A DNA stretch of 64,000 bases from Lichtheimia corymbifera B2541 (GCA_000697475.1 JNEU01001114.1:1-64000); one strand, 5' to 3'. Shown: positions 48,752-58,301, counted from the stretch's first letter. Translations and numbers: made by a program. Notes: generated by a model from the sequence alone, not told the origin.

Positions 48752-49910
48752 ATGGTTCTTTCTGCAGATTCCCCCTTGGGACGCACTTTAGTTGCTGCAA
48801 GGCATTATGAAGAAAATGACCCATATCGTGCAGTAAGGCGAGAAGGTAAAACAAACTCCACTACTTGGAATGGCGAAAACGGGAGGACAATGACTCACAT
48901 GCCCATTGCCAGATCCTGCTCATTCTCGGTCGGCATCGGATAGCAGTACTCGACGACTAACAACGACACCTGTACCGGATCTGTACAACAATGACGACGA
49001 CCCGTATGCGAGAAATGGAGGCGACGATAGTAATAAACGCACGAGTCGAGCATGGGCAACCAATGATCGAGCCAATTCTTATCTGCCTTATTCACATCAT
49101 CAACGAGATCCAGCAGCTGTACCGGCACCCATTTATATTGACGACGTTGGTTCAATGGATGAACAAGATCGCACCATATCACTACAAATGGATCCCGCTC
49201 AAAGCTTGTCTTCATCACGAGGTGGTGCCACAAGAATGAACACTTCACAACGAATGCAAGCCATCACTGAAGAAGCCGATGCAGAGCAAGCATTCAAAAG
49301 GAAAAAACGGAAACAACGATGGTGTTGCTGTTGTTGTCGTGGAAAAAGTCGTCGATGGTGGCGGAATGTATGTATTGGCAGCATCCTTACAGCCGTGTTG
49401 GTTGCAGTTATTTGGTACTTTGTATGGCCAAGGGTACCGCAATTGTCGCTTATGGAAGTAGACAATATAGATGAATTCAACACATGGCAAAATCCAGAGA
49501 ATTCGACAGTGGTGTCTTTCAATGCAACATGGATAGTCAACATGACGGCTGATAATACGGAAAACTGGATTCCGACTCATATCCGAAACATGGCAGTCCG
49601 CGTCCTCAACCGTGATACATCCAAGATTATTGGCCACGGTGATTCAGGCACGTTTGTCCTAGCACCACGCATCAAGCAACTCGTCACTCTACATTTACCC
49701 ATGTACTATTACGCTCCTTCAGAAGATGATCCTACCTTTAGCGACTTGGTCAGTGCCTGTCTGGTGAATGCTAAAGGTGTATCACTCGATGGCTCAAAAA
49801 AAGATACTGGGCTCAGTATTGATTTCTTGGTCACTACATCTATAGCTGGCATCGCATGGTCCACTACCCAAAACATTTCCACTCCCGCTGGTTTCCAATG
49901 TCCCAATTGA
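48752..49910 (+). CDS. Single-pass membrane protein with LEA2-like extracellular domain
   Basis: Two exons (48752-48845, 48913-49910) encode 363 aa. A disordered cytosolic N-terminus (~180 residues, Asp/Asn/Arg/Ser-rich) ends in KRKKRKQRWCCCCCRGKSRR, a basic and five-Cys patch next to the membrane that could be palmitoylated. One helix (ILTAVLVAVIWYFVWP) is followed by a beta-rich domain with NSTVVSFNATWIVNMTADN, DTSKIIGHGDSG and VTLHLPMYYYAP. This resembles fungal LEA2/NDR1-like proteins (vacuolar or plasma-membrane integral proteins). Function unknown. The start at 48752 follows the pyrimidine-rich leader; the first intron is 67 nt. Confidence 0.75.
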
Positions 49911-51199
49911 TACCCCCTTCCTTCTTCCTATTCTTCTTGTTTCCACACACGCACACACACACCCATCCATTGCATCCTTCTTTTTACATATATCATTCAT
50001 CATCACAACATGCACTCTTCCTTTTACCCATTATACAACATGTACAATAATACATCATCCATTGCAACAATTTATGAATACATACACGCGTCTTTGTCAT
50101 CAGCTGTTTCAGCGCTTTGTCACACATAGCCCCCATCTCTTTTATGATCTAGATCCAATAATCTGCATAGTAAGACAAATGACAAGTTTCAGGGGCATTG
50201 TATATAAAAGGAATCAAATCATGGAATACTGGTGTAGCGACAACGAGGATAGATCGAGAATCCGTTTTCACCATTACGTATACAAAACAATGATGTTTGA
50301 TCGGGAAAAAAAGCCCGCACTTGTTCATTATTCAATGCAAAGAACAAGCCAGCTGCTACTGCTGCAGTATCACATGAATGAGGAAACAAGGTTCAAGACC
50401 GCAATGGATTCAGCGTTACATGTTGTTTTTGTTTTACACACATTCTCTTTAAAACAATCGAGCGGCTAAGGATATATAAGACCAAGACCCTATGTCTGGG
50501 ACCAATGTCGAATCTGGAAACTCACGTGGTGCATCCCTATGTCGGCTGCACATATGTGCACATGGCCCAAGAAAAGATATTTTGGGATCTGGCATGAGCA
50601 CGGACAGCACCTTTAGGAGATAGTATAGCCATAATTTGGGGTCCATTATCAATCTGTCAAAAAGGAACGCCGACTTTCGGAAGACAGCACCGCAGGTTTA
50701 AAAACAGCTGTTGACTTTTTGATCCCATCATGCTTCACCCAATCGGTACTAAGATGGTTTGGCCCAGACGTATGTATAAGCTTAGAAAATTTATGAACTT
50801 TGTTTTTTACAATTGTAGAACCATACTCGGGTAAATCGTGGGAAAAGAGATTAAATGGGATGACCATTGGCGTCTCGGATGATAAATAGAACAAGTAGCA
50901 TATAGCAAGGCAAGAAGGCAAAGGAATGACATGTACAAGATATGCATATAAAGCTACAACAAGAGAGAAAAAAGGGAAAGAAAGAGAGAGAGAGAAAGTA
51001 AAACGACGGACCATTGGCATTGAAAGGAATAAAAGTGTGTGCATGAACAAAAAAAAATTAGCGGCAAAACGATAGTGGGGTATATGGTGGGTTAGAACGA
51101 AAGGGCTCCGTTTTCTTGCACGGCGGCAATGATGTCGATACATGTGCGATGCAATTAAGTGCACAATTCCCTTGCAAAACAAGTCGTATGATAATGTCT
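49911..51199. other. Convergent intergenic region
   Basis: 1.3 kb between the 3' ends of the LEA2-like gene and the bHLH gene. Contains CA-rich (49945-49965) and GA-rich (50983-50996) tracts. No gene recognised. Confidence 0.5.
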
Positions 51200-52858
51200 T
51201 TAACAAAGCAGATTCTCAACACTCATATGTTTTTGTTGCGTTGGCATCGATGATGATGATGGAGTTCCTGACTTAGGAGTGAGCGATGGTGTTGGTAGAG
51301 AAGGGGATGAGCAACTCGTACCATCTTCAGTCCATGATGATGAGATGGTTTCTGGGCTGCTATCATGGTGGGTGTCTTTATGTCGTGGATGCTGTGATGC
51401 TGATGATCCGCTTGTTACAACATGATCCGAATTGGGGGTTGAAGATGACCAAGGTGGTGGTAACACGTTAGATGGTGCTGTTGCTGAAGACCATTCATGG
51501 CTGTGAACAGAGGAAGGTGATGGTACTGGCGTTGCCAAGAGACTACTATCTCCATGGCTACTAGTAGATGAATGATGTTGGTGGCATGGGACACGTGCAC
51601 GGATCACATCAATTGGCTTGATACCCTTACGAGCATCAAAAGACGACGCTGATGCTACAAGGATGATTAGTAATCGGTGATGGCTACTATAAAGACATTA
51701 TTACTTACGTGGATGTTGTTCAGATGGCTCGTTGCTGCTATTGGATACCGGCTGCTGATTAGCATCACTGCTACTGCTTGTGCTGCTACGACGACGTTGG
51801 TGTCGTAAGCGTGCATCGGTTTTGGTGACTGAAAACTGGGTGGTGAATGCCTCCACTTCACGCGGCATCATTGATTTAGGAGCCTTGTTATTCTTGAGAT
51901 TGACATTCAGGCTTTCTTCTCCATCAAGTCTTGCCACCACCTCTTTGAGATAGGCGATATAGTCAATAGCGCTTTGTAATACAGTCATCTTATGCAAATG
52001 CTCTTGGTTGGCACAAGATGGGATTAGTTGTCGTAGCTGCACAATCTTGTCATTGATACGTTCACGACGACGTCGTTCAATGGCGCTATGTGACATTTTA
52101 CGAGCCTGCTCACGTTGATCGGCTGTGGTCAATGCTGTGCTGTTACTATCACGTCGTACGTTTCCTGCAGTAGCAGCAGAAGCTGTGATGGGGTCTCCAG
52201 AAGCTGGTGCAATAGGGATACTAAACGGGTGGTGATGATAGAGGTACTCGCTTGGGCTATTGGGATGAAGTGGTGGCGATGCAAAACAAGGTGCATTTGT
52301 CGCTGAAGCTGATGTTGTTGTCGTAGTAGCAGCACCAGCAGCATTGCCATCTGAAGGTGATACCTTTGGCAGAATACGTGCACCAGCATTGTTTCGAGGC
52401 CGTAATGATGGAGATGGTTGATGAGGTGTAAGCGGTGGAGAAGAGCCCACTGGAAGATAAAATGGACCAGCAGGATACAATGGATGGTAATACGCTAGCT
52501 GATGATGATGCGGATATGAAAGTAGTGGTGGCGGTAAAGCCATCATAGCTGGTTGGAATGGAGGTGTGCTTTGAATAGCTGTATGATGCTTTTCATGGCC
52601 TTGTTTTTCTTTTTGATGACGCTTAGCACGTCGTTGCTGTTGTTGTTGCTCTTTTTCAATATCATCCTCATCATCATCTTCTTCAATATCATCCTCTTCC
52701 AAAGTACAGGTGTCTTTGTTTGCTGTTATCGTTGGGCTATCATCGACGACGACATCAGCTGAAGGCTTTCGGCGCTTTTTGGGTGGTACCACAGCTGTAA
52801 CTGGATGGTCGATAGCTTTTTCTTTTGGCATGTTGGGTGAAGACAACGACATGGTCAA
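51200..52858 (-). CDS. bHLH transcription factor
   Basis: Two exons (52858-51709, 51654-51200) encode 534 aa. The N-terminal half is acidic and low-complexity (DDIEEDDDEDDIEKEQQQQQ, a Pro/His/Tyr-rich stretch). The bHLH domain is at ~253-312: basic region HSAIERRRRERINDKI carries the His-Glu-Arg residues that read E-box CANNTG sites, then helix 1, a loop and helix 2 (LHKMTVLQSAIDYIAYLKEV). The spacing resembles fungal esc1/USF-like factors rather than SREBP, since the SREBP-type Tyr in the basic region is absent. The C-terminus is Ser/Pro/His-rich (SSPSLPTPSLTPKSGTP). Target genes are unknown. Start could also be the Met two codons later. Confidence 0.88.
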
Positions 52859-54375
52859 AAGTGAGCGTGTGTCAATAAAGGTGTGAGAGAAAGTAAGAGA
52901 AGGAAGAAAAAGGTAAAAAGGAAAGAGATATTATTATGTGTATGTGGTGTGTGAGAAGTACTGCGTACGTGCGTTTGATGATGAGTGTGATCAGGAACGG
53001 GCAAAAGGACGTTGTCAAGACCCAATAAAGCACAACATGCTCTGACACGTGTGGTTCTGATTGGATCTTTGCAGGCATGTGTGCTCTTTATTCTGGTGCC
53101 CCTTGATGGCACACACTCACTCCTCGATCACTTAGAGCCCTTTGGTATTTACCGACGATATGAGTCTGTGTATGTGTGTATGTGTGCGTGTGTGTGCAAG
53201 TTGCCCCCAAAATAGGGCGGGTCTGTGATCCGAACGAGGAGATTAGACTTGTCTTGTTTCGACCAATGTTTTCTCGTAAACTGTAGCACGCACCCTCACA
53301 CGCCTCCCACTCGAGAAATGCCGAAAAGCAATGCTGCCATCACGTGTAAAGAACCCTTGGATCCTCTTTATCAATGTGCAGATCATTTACACACGCCCAC
53401 ATCTCCTCCTCACCCCCATCCACACACACCTTTCTACCGACGCCCATTGGCTCATCTCATATCACACGCGCATTTCCACTCTTCGCTGTTGATGTATATG
53501 CATTTGTGCTACAATGGTTGCCCAGTGCGTTTTGCTTGTATCCATACACTCACGGCAACTTGAAGCTTGTTTTATGCAACCAGGGTGTTTTCGGAAAATT
53601 TCAATTTGTTGCTGGTTTTCTGCAATGCGGATTTACACCCCTTTTTTATGCCTGACTTTTGACTCGAGCTTCAAGTGTTGTGTCATTTACATGATCGTAT
53701 AAACAAATTACTCGTTGTATGATGCAATGTAGTTTACATCTTTATGGGTGGGGTGGTATGACACCAATCAAATACTCCTTGTATGGGAAGAAAGAGGAGA
53801 AAACCAATGCATGCAGGTGAACCGGAAAAGCGGCAAAGAATGCAAGCCAGGGATAACATGGGCGAAAACAACAGCAATCAAGTCGTAAATCTGCTATACT
53901 GCCACAAAACAATGGGTGCAACATCCAGGTCGCACGCTGTTTCTGCAAACATATTCAGCTTATACTTGTCAATGGATAATGTAATGGTGTTCCTGAATCT
54001 TTTACGAATCAACATTATGACATGTATGAAAGGGATGAGCTAATGGTGTTCATTACAGTACCATGAACTATACTTTAATGATGGATACGAGGCTGCACGA
54101 TGTAGATGTGGGATGGTGGCACATGCCTTACATAAATCGACCTGCCAACCTTTCGATCATGGGAGAGAAAACAGTGGTGCACGTGGTCACTATCGATATG
54201 CACGTGTCCCATGTCTCATTTCTATTTGTACACGCAGGTATAGGTGATTACTATACAAGCACATTGATGATTGATGCCCACTACCAAAAGTAAATGCCCA
54301 TCTTGCATGGTAAAAAGCACGAGAGCACATACCATCTCATGTCAGAATCTTTCAAGTCACACAAAATGCAAAATA
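52859..54375. other. Intergenic, no protein gene seen
   Basis: 1.5 kb between the bHLH start and the putative snoRNA host gene. It contains TG-rich (53164-53199) and CA-rich tracts (53225-53460). Short plus frames (53225-53563, 53374-53655) are low-complexity CA/CCAC-driven and rejected. It holds the bHLH promoter. Confidence 0.45.
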
Positions 54376-54427
54376 TCTTGTCAACAAAAGAGTTTATTTA
54401 TAAACAATAAAAGCTTGTATGGAAGGA

Positions 54428-54537
54428 ATGATGGCTCAGAGGAAAGTTTGCGTCCATTATTCCCCTCGGTGCTTTGCACGGAAAGGAATTCAAACAAGAG
54501 GTTGCCAGAAATGCAAAAAAGTCATCATTGCCATCAT
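54428..54537 (-). ncRNA. C/D-box snoRNA in host intron 4
   Basis: On the minus strand an 8-bp terminal stem (ATGATGGC with GCCATCAT) encloses a C box (ATGATGA, complement of 54522-54528) and a D box (CTGA, complement of 54436-54439), about 110 nt in all. This is the textbook kink-turn layout. The sequence just before D is GGACGCAAACTTTC; I could not assign its rRNA target. Confidence 0.72.
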
Positions 54538-54799
54538 ATCCAATCCAAATCACAAAAGAACAATACAACAGGGAACGGAATGGTTGATCAAATAAACACG
54601 AACCTTTATTGACACAAGGGAACAGCTACACATATCTTGAAGAGCACTTGCCTGAACACCGAAACCAGAGAGATAGAAAAGCTAAAATCTAGAAAGAAGG
54701 TGAAGGAGAAGGGAGGACTGAAGAATGGATGAGTCACTTGTACCCGCGTGATAACTCGACCAAGACACACGCCCCATAAAAAATTTTGTCAGAGAATAT

Positions 54800-54877
54800 C
54801 ATCACTCAGCACAAGCCACCTTTAGATGACTCTAAGTCGGCTCTTCCTAATGATGTATACTTTTCATCACATCCAAA
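54800..54877 (-). ncRNA. Candidate C/D-box snoRNA in host intron 3
   Basis: A C box (GTGATGA, complement of 54864-54870) and a D box (CTGA near 54806) are about 55 nt apart on the minus strand. A second CTGA lies near 54790. No good terminal stem was found around the first D box; a 4-bp stem (TTTG/CAAA) is possible with the second. Support comes mainly from the one-per-intron pattern. Confidence 0.4.
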
Positions 54878-55093
54878 CACTCCCCGTTCCATGGAGCAGC
54901 TTTCCCAGGATAGATATAAAAAGCAATACATACCAGGCCTCAACGCCAACCATCCAGTAATAGCCATCCCCTTCTTCTTCCTTCTCCCAGACAAAGCCAA
55001 CCGCGAGAAAATAAAGGGCAACTAAATCTTCACGAGAAACGTATAAGTAAAACAATGACACGTAGAATCACAAAAGGAAAATGGTGATTGTGT

Positions 55094-55202
55094 GGAATCA
55101 TCAGACATCCAAGGAAGTGTTGTCCGACATTGAAGCCACCCTGCAAGGGAGCCTTCTTCCAGTGGAAACTGCGAACACGGGATTTCATCATCACCTGATT
55201 CC
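55094..55202 (-). ncRNA. U14: U14 snoRNA (C/D box) in host intron 2
   Basis: On the minus strand, a 7-bp terminal stem GGAATCA/TGATTCC encloses C box GTGATGA (complement of 55188-55194) and D box CTGA (complement of 55101-55104). Both conserved 18S-pairing domains of U14 are visible: TTCGCAGTTTCCAC (complement of 55162-55175) and CTTCCTTGGATGT immediately before the D box (55105-55117). At 109 nt it lies between vertebrate (~90) and yeast (~126) U14. U14 is needed for 18S rRNA processing (domain A) and guides one 18S 2'-O-methylation. Confidence 0.9.
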
Positions 55203-55371
55203 ATCACCATCCTCAAAAGGAAAAGTAATACACACCTGACAACAAGTCGCCATAGAAACCAAAGGATGCAGAGTAAAAGGAGATTTATTCCTAAAAGAAA
55301 ACAAAAAACTGTGAAAGGTGAGTCACATGAACGAGCACAACACGGTAACAAAGGAATGTGGTGGCTTGAAA

Positions 55372-55490
55372 TGAGTCAGAACAAGTATACTGGCAAGTAT
55401 TCAACCGTGCTCAGCGAAGCACGGGAGGTGTTTCACCATGGTCGATAAGATAATGAAGACAACGCCCATAAGAGCGGTTCATCATTCTCA
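55372..55490 (-). ncRNA. C/D-box snoRNA in host intron 1
   Basis: On the minus strand, a 4-bp stem (TGAG/CTCA) flanks C box ATGATGA (complement of 55479-55485) and D box CTGA (complement of 55376-55379), about 119 nt apart at the outside. An internal CTGA (complement of 55415-55418 region) could serve as D'. The guide before D is GCCAGTATACTTGTT. Target not assigned. Confidence 0.6.
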
Positions 55491-55607
55491 CTCAAACACC
55501 CCAATCCAAAATGAAAAAGTGTGTAATGATAACTTACCCTCTATTCTACATGTAAAAGCAGCAGAGGAGAAAAAAAGGATGAGGGTAAAAAGACGCGCCT
55601 CACGCTG

Positions 55608-55615
55608 TATTTATA
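55608..55615 (-). promoter_or_regulatory. TATA box of the snoRNA host gene
   Basis: TATAAATA on the minus strand. It lies 30 bp past the stop codon of the upstream TPR-like gene and about 30 bp before a pyrimidine-rich start region, as expected for a separate pol II promoter in the tandem gap. Confidence 0.65.
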
Positions 55616-55644
55616 CTTTTCGTGACTCGATAGAGAAAATTTTT

Positions 55645-56103
55645 TTATTGAGCCAGCTTTGACTTCCGCTGGTCCATCATCTCAGCTAGTCTACGGTTGC
55701 CAAGGGTGTCATAGCATATTCGGAGGATATCGTACGCTTCTCCAAGACGCGTCCTGGCCGTCATTTTTCCATCAGTTTCTTCAGATGTCTCGAGCATTCT
55801 TTCCCATATCTTGACAGCTACCATAAGTGATGCTTCGCATTGTATCCAATTTTGCACCTTATGATACGCGTCCGCCAACTGTGCATGGGCGTCAGCTCGT
55901 ATGATATTCAAACGCATTGGATCATTGTCTGGTGGGCGTTGGTTGTCGACTATCTGACAAATTTTGGCGAAATAAGGGATACTTGCTCCGGGGTTGGTCC
56001 TTTGTTGCTCCATGGCAACCCGTTTCAACACATTGATCTCCATGACAGTTGCTGGATTCAGCGATTGTGAGTTTAACTGTTGTGGCTGTGGCCTTGAAGA
56101 CAT
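55645..56103 (-). CDS. Small TPR-like helical protein, unknown
   Basis: Single-exon frame of 152 aa starting MSSRPQPQQLNSQSL. After a Gln-rich N-terminus it is helical with TPR-like repeats: FAKICQIVDNQRPP, RADAHAQLADAYHKVQNWI, AVKIWERMLETSEE and RLGEAYDILRICYDTLGN. The A-x-L-A-x-A-Y and G-E-A-Y-D patterns suggest two to three TPR hairpins. No specific family was recognised. The gene starts 105 bp downstream of the stop of the F-box gene on the same strand, and its 3' end is only 30 bp from the TATA box of the snoRNA host gene. Confidence 0.72.
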   Translation of the reverse strand: MSSRPQPQQLNSQSLNPATVMEINVLKRVAMEQQRTNPGASIPYFAKICQIVDNQRPPDNDPMRLNIIRADAHAQLADAYHKVQNWIQCEASLMVAVKIWERMLETSEETDGKMTARTRLGEAYDILRICYDTLGNRRLAEMMDQRKSKLAQ

Positions 56104-56208
56104 TGAATGGATATTGGTTTTATATGTACAAAGAGAAGGATATATTTGTAATTGTAAAAAGGGAAAAGAAATGATAATAAATGGGTGTTTCATCTACTAC
56201 AACTATTA

Positions 56209-57552
56209 TTACCAGTGATGCATAGTGAGACCATCAATCTTTTCACGATCATTGGTGAGAGTGACAAGGACATTGCTCTGGCAGAGATTGAATTGCTTGA
56301 TGGTATCTTGATTGATATAACGGCGTAAAGTGGATGGATCAGGCACATCGCTGTAAAAAGACATTGGCATATACTCGTCATCCTCAGGTTCATCACGTGT
56401 AAATGCAATGTGTCTTGCCGATGGGAAAGAAGCGAGTAGAGCCGTAAGCAATTGCATGGGCGTATTTTGACGTAAGCCATGGACGACTAGAAGCGTAATG
56501 GGACATGGACACGGACCTCTTCCAAGCATAGCTTCTGCAACAGGCATTGAGATGGCAAGACATTCAAGGGAAGGTGCTGGGTTGTCTGCTTCATTCCACA
56601 AGACACTGGCAATACGGTCAGCAGCAGCAGGATTATCGAGACTAGCACAAAATCCAAGATCCAAATGGCGTAAATAACGTGCACTGCGGCCTGTCAGGAA
56701 AGCGATTGCATGGTTGACATCACACGCTGTTTTGGCAAGGCTAAGGTACTGCAAGTTGATGTTGAAACGAGCCATGGCAGCCAATCCCACTGGTGTCACA
56801 TAAGCACATCCTGTCAAATCCACTTCTTTAACATGAATCTTGCCAAATTTGGCCAATGCTGTCAATGCTCCATTGGTGATCGTATCATTGTATCGAATGG
56901 AAACGGATGTAAGGTCATCGCAATGATCTGCAAATGCTGCCAATCCACGCTCGCCACCAGCATCGCTACCGAGAGAATCCAATCGAAGATAAGCAAGCCG
57001 AGGAACACGTGGTGCAAGTTCAACCAATAAATCGTCTGATATATGCTCGCAGTAGGATAGATCCAATGCTCGTAAGTGGAGTAGTCTACCGGTACCTCGC
57101 ACACTTGACACTGTCAAAAAGCTCGTCTTGACCATCTTGAGCACTTGCAGGTTGGGTGTATAGCGTGTCAATGCATCAAAAAAATGGGGTCGTACGTTCT
57201 CATACAGTGATTCCTCGATATGCGATAGATCAAGTGTTGTCACCAGTGCTTGTGTTTCTGGCCGTAATTCAGGTAACAAGTCGATGAAGCGATTCAACAA
57301 TCGAAGCGGGTTGTATAAATATCCATCCTGAAAGTTGGGTGCTCGCCAAATAGCCTTATTGCTTTCTCGGTTGAAATGACGGCTCACTCTTGCACATTGT
57401 GCCAGGCTACCAGTGTCGAGATGCGGTATAATGTGTCCAATGGTTTCATTCACACCATGTGAGGTAGGCATAAAGAGAAGGGGATCAAACTTTTGCACTG
57501 CAGGGTTATTGTAGGAGGAGGAGCTGGTCGTGGTATAAGCGGTGGTGTTCAT
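56209..57552 (-). CDS. F-box/leucine-rich repeat protein
   Basis: Intronless, 447 aa. An F-box-like segment near residues 30-70 (ETIGHIIPHLDTGSLAQCAR, then VSRHFN and IWRAPNF) is followed by about seven LRRs of the cysteine-containing type: LRALDLSYCEHISDDLLVEL, LAYLRLDSLG, LTSVSIRYNDTITNGAL, VKEVDLTGCAYVTPVGLAAM, LQYLSLAKTACDV and LRHLDLGFCASLDN. Such proteins are substrate receptors of SCF ubiquitin ligases. The C-terminal ~90 residues have no repeat. Lack of introns contrasts with most neighbours, but fungal F-box/LRR families often have few. It diverges from 57676. Confidence 0.85.
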   Translation of the reverse strand: MNTTAYTTTSSSSYNNPAVQKFDPLLFMPTSHGVNETIGHIIPHLDTGSLAQCARVSRHFNRESNKAIWRAPNFQDGYLYNPLRLLNRFIDLLPELRPETQALVTTLDLSHIEESLYENVRPHFFDALTRYTPNLQVLKMVKTSFLTVSSVRGTGRLLHLRALDLSYCEHISDDLLVELAPRVPRLAYLRLDSLGSDAGGERGLAAFADHCDDLTSVSIRYNDTITNGALTALAKFGKIHVKEVDLTGCAYVTPVGLAAMARFNINLQYLSLAKTACDVNHAIAFLTGRSARYLRHLDLGFCASLDNPAAADRIASVLWNEADNPAPSLECLAISMPVAEAMLGRGPCPCPITLLVVHGLRQNTPMQLLTALLASFPSARHIAFTRDEPEDDEYMPMSFYSDVPDPSTLRRYINQDTIKQFNLCQSNVLVTLTNDREKIDGLTMHHW

Positions 57553-57675
57553 TGTTGTATAAGAAAGAAAGGTGAGTGAGACTTTCCCATTGATCCGCTT
57601 TTCTCTTTTTTCTTTCTCTCACTCTTTCATCCCCCCTCACACCGCAGAGTTGCACTGAATGCTCAGCACACAAGA
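57553..57675. promoter_or_regulatory. 123-bp divergent promoter (F-box / SFR1-like)
   Basis: Short gap between two divergent start codons. It is T/C-rich on the plus strand (TTTCTCTTTTTTCTTTCTCT region 57598-57620). Confidence 0.5.
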
Positions 57676-58301
57676 ATGAATCATCAGGTGAAAGAAAACC
57701 TATACAACATGTGCTCAGCATCGGCATGTATTGCTAACTTGTTACACAAGGCATCCACAACTGTAGGTTCTATCAAGCGACCCAAACTGACCCAGGAAGA
57801 ACAAGCTCTCCAAAAGGAATGGAAGAAATACGATGACATGATTCAGCAGATCAAACAAGCAAAATGTTATCTTGACAAGGTAAAAGTCTTTGATTAATAC
57901 CATCATCCCTACATCGTGATCATCCATGCATAATACATACATAATAGGGTGGTCCAGAGGAGCTTGAACAATTGATCACAAAATGGAGAACCATTGCACA
58001 GGTAGATGGTCAGCAAAGAGGAATCAATGAATTTTATATTTACTCAAAGGTCTTCTCGTTGCAGAAAGTTGCTGAAGAGCTGCTCGGTGTCTTTAATGAA
58101 CAAAAGGAGTTATTCACAGTGGAGACGTCTTGGGACTATTGGGGTGATGAGGAGTCCATTTTCATGGAGGAAAACACTGATCTTGATGAGCATGAAAAGC
58201 CCGATGAAGAAGACGACCCAATGGTTCAAATGCTCACACGCTTGAAGATTAATCCAGAAGTTATCCACTATTCAGCCGAAACCAACAGCTTCTACGACTA
58301 A
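57676..58301 (+). CDS. SFR1/MEI5-like recombination accessory protein (candidate)
   Basis: Three exons (57676-57879, 57948-58001, 58065-58301) encode 164 aa. The first half predicts a coiled coil (LTQEEQALQKEWKKYDDMIQ). The middle has LEQLITKWRTIAQKVAEELL and the C-terminus has DPMVQMLTRLKINPEVIHY. This order (helix, L-x-K-W-x-x-x-A-Q, acidic linker, M-x-x-L-L-x-x-x-x-I-D/N-P-x-x-x-x-Y) resembles the C-terminal half of Swi5-dependent recombination protein Sfr1/Mei5, which with Swi5 stimulates Rad51 and Dmc1. The assignment rests on motif resemblance. An additional upstream exon cannot be excluded. Confidence 0.6.

Larger units (their letters stand above)
54376..55580 (-). ncRNA. Putative spliced non-coding snoRNA host gene
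   Basis: Exons deduced from splice sites: 1, ~55580-55538; 2, 55290-55236; 3, 55021-54934; 4, 54681-54652; 5, from 54376 (or 54413) downward with an uncertain end. Donors are GG|GTAAGT, CAG|GTGTGT, CTG|GTATGT and CAG|GCAAGT. Acceptors are TTCTTTTAG, GATTTAG, GATTTTAG and, for the last, GACAAG or TACAAG. Introns are ~210-275 nt, against 50-75 nt in most coding genes here, and each contains one C/D-box snoRNA or candidate. Exons are 30-88 nt without a usable frame; the first ATG is followed at once by TAG. The start is pyrimidine-rich (CTCATCCTTTTTTTCTCCTC), like 5'TOP host genes. U14 inside it makes an RNA-host role likely. The exon model is inferred; only transcript data would prove it. Confidence 0.7.

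Noticed and set aside
53225..53655. Pro/His-rich plus-strand frames
   Set aside because: They are driven by CA/CCAC-rich DNA, with no start context, introns or conserved motif.
54371..54420. AATAAA near 54393-54398 as the definite end of the snoRNA host transcript
   Set aside because: It may lie inside intron 4 if the GACAAG acceptor is used, so the 3' end remains undetermined.
54786..55351. Protein genes on either strand (54786-55025 plus, 55022-55351 minus)
   Set aside because: The frames run across U14 and splice sites of the snoRNA host gene, and neither has recognisable motifs.
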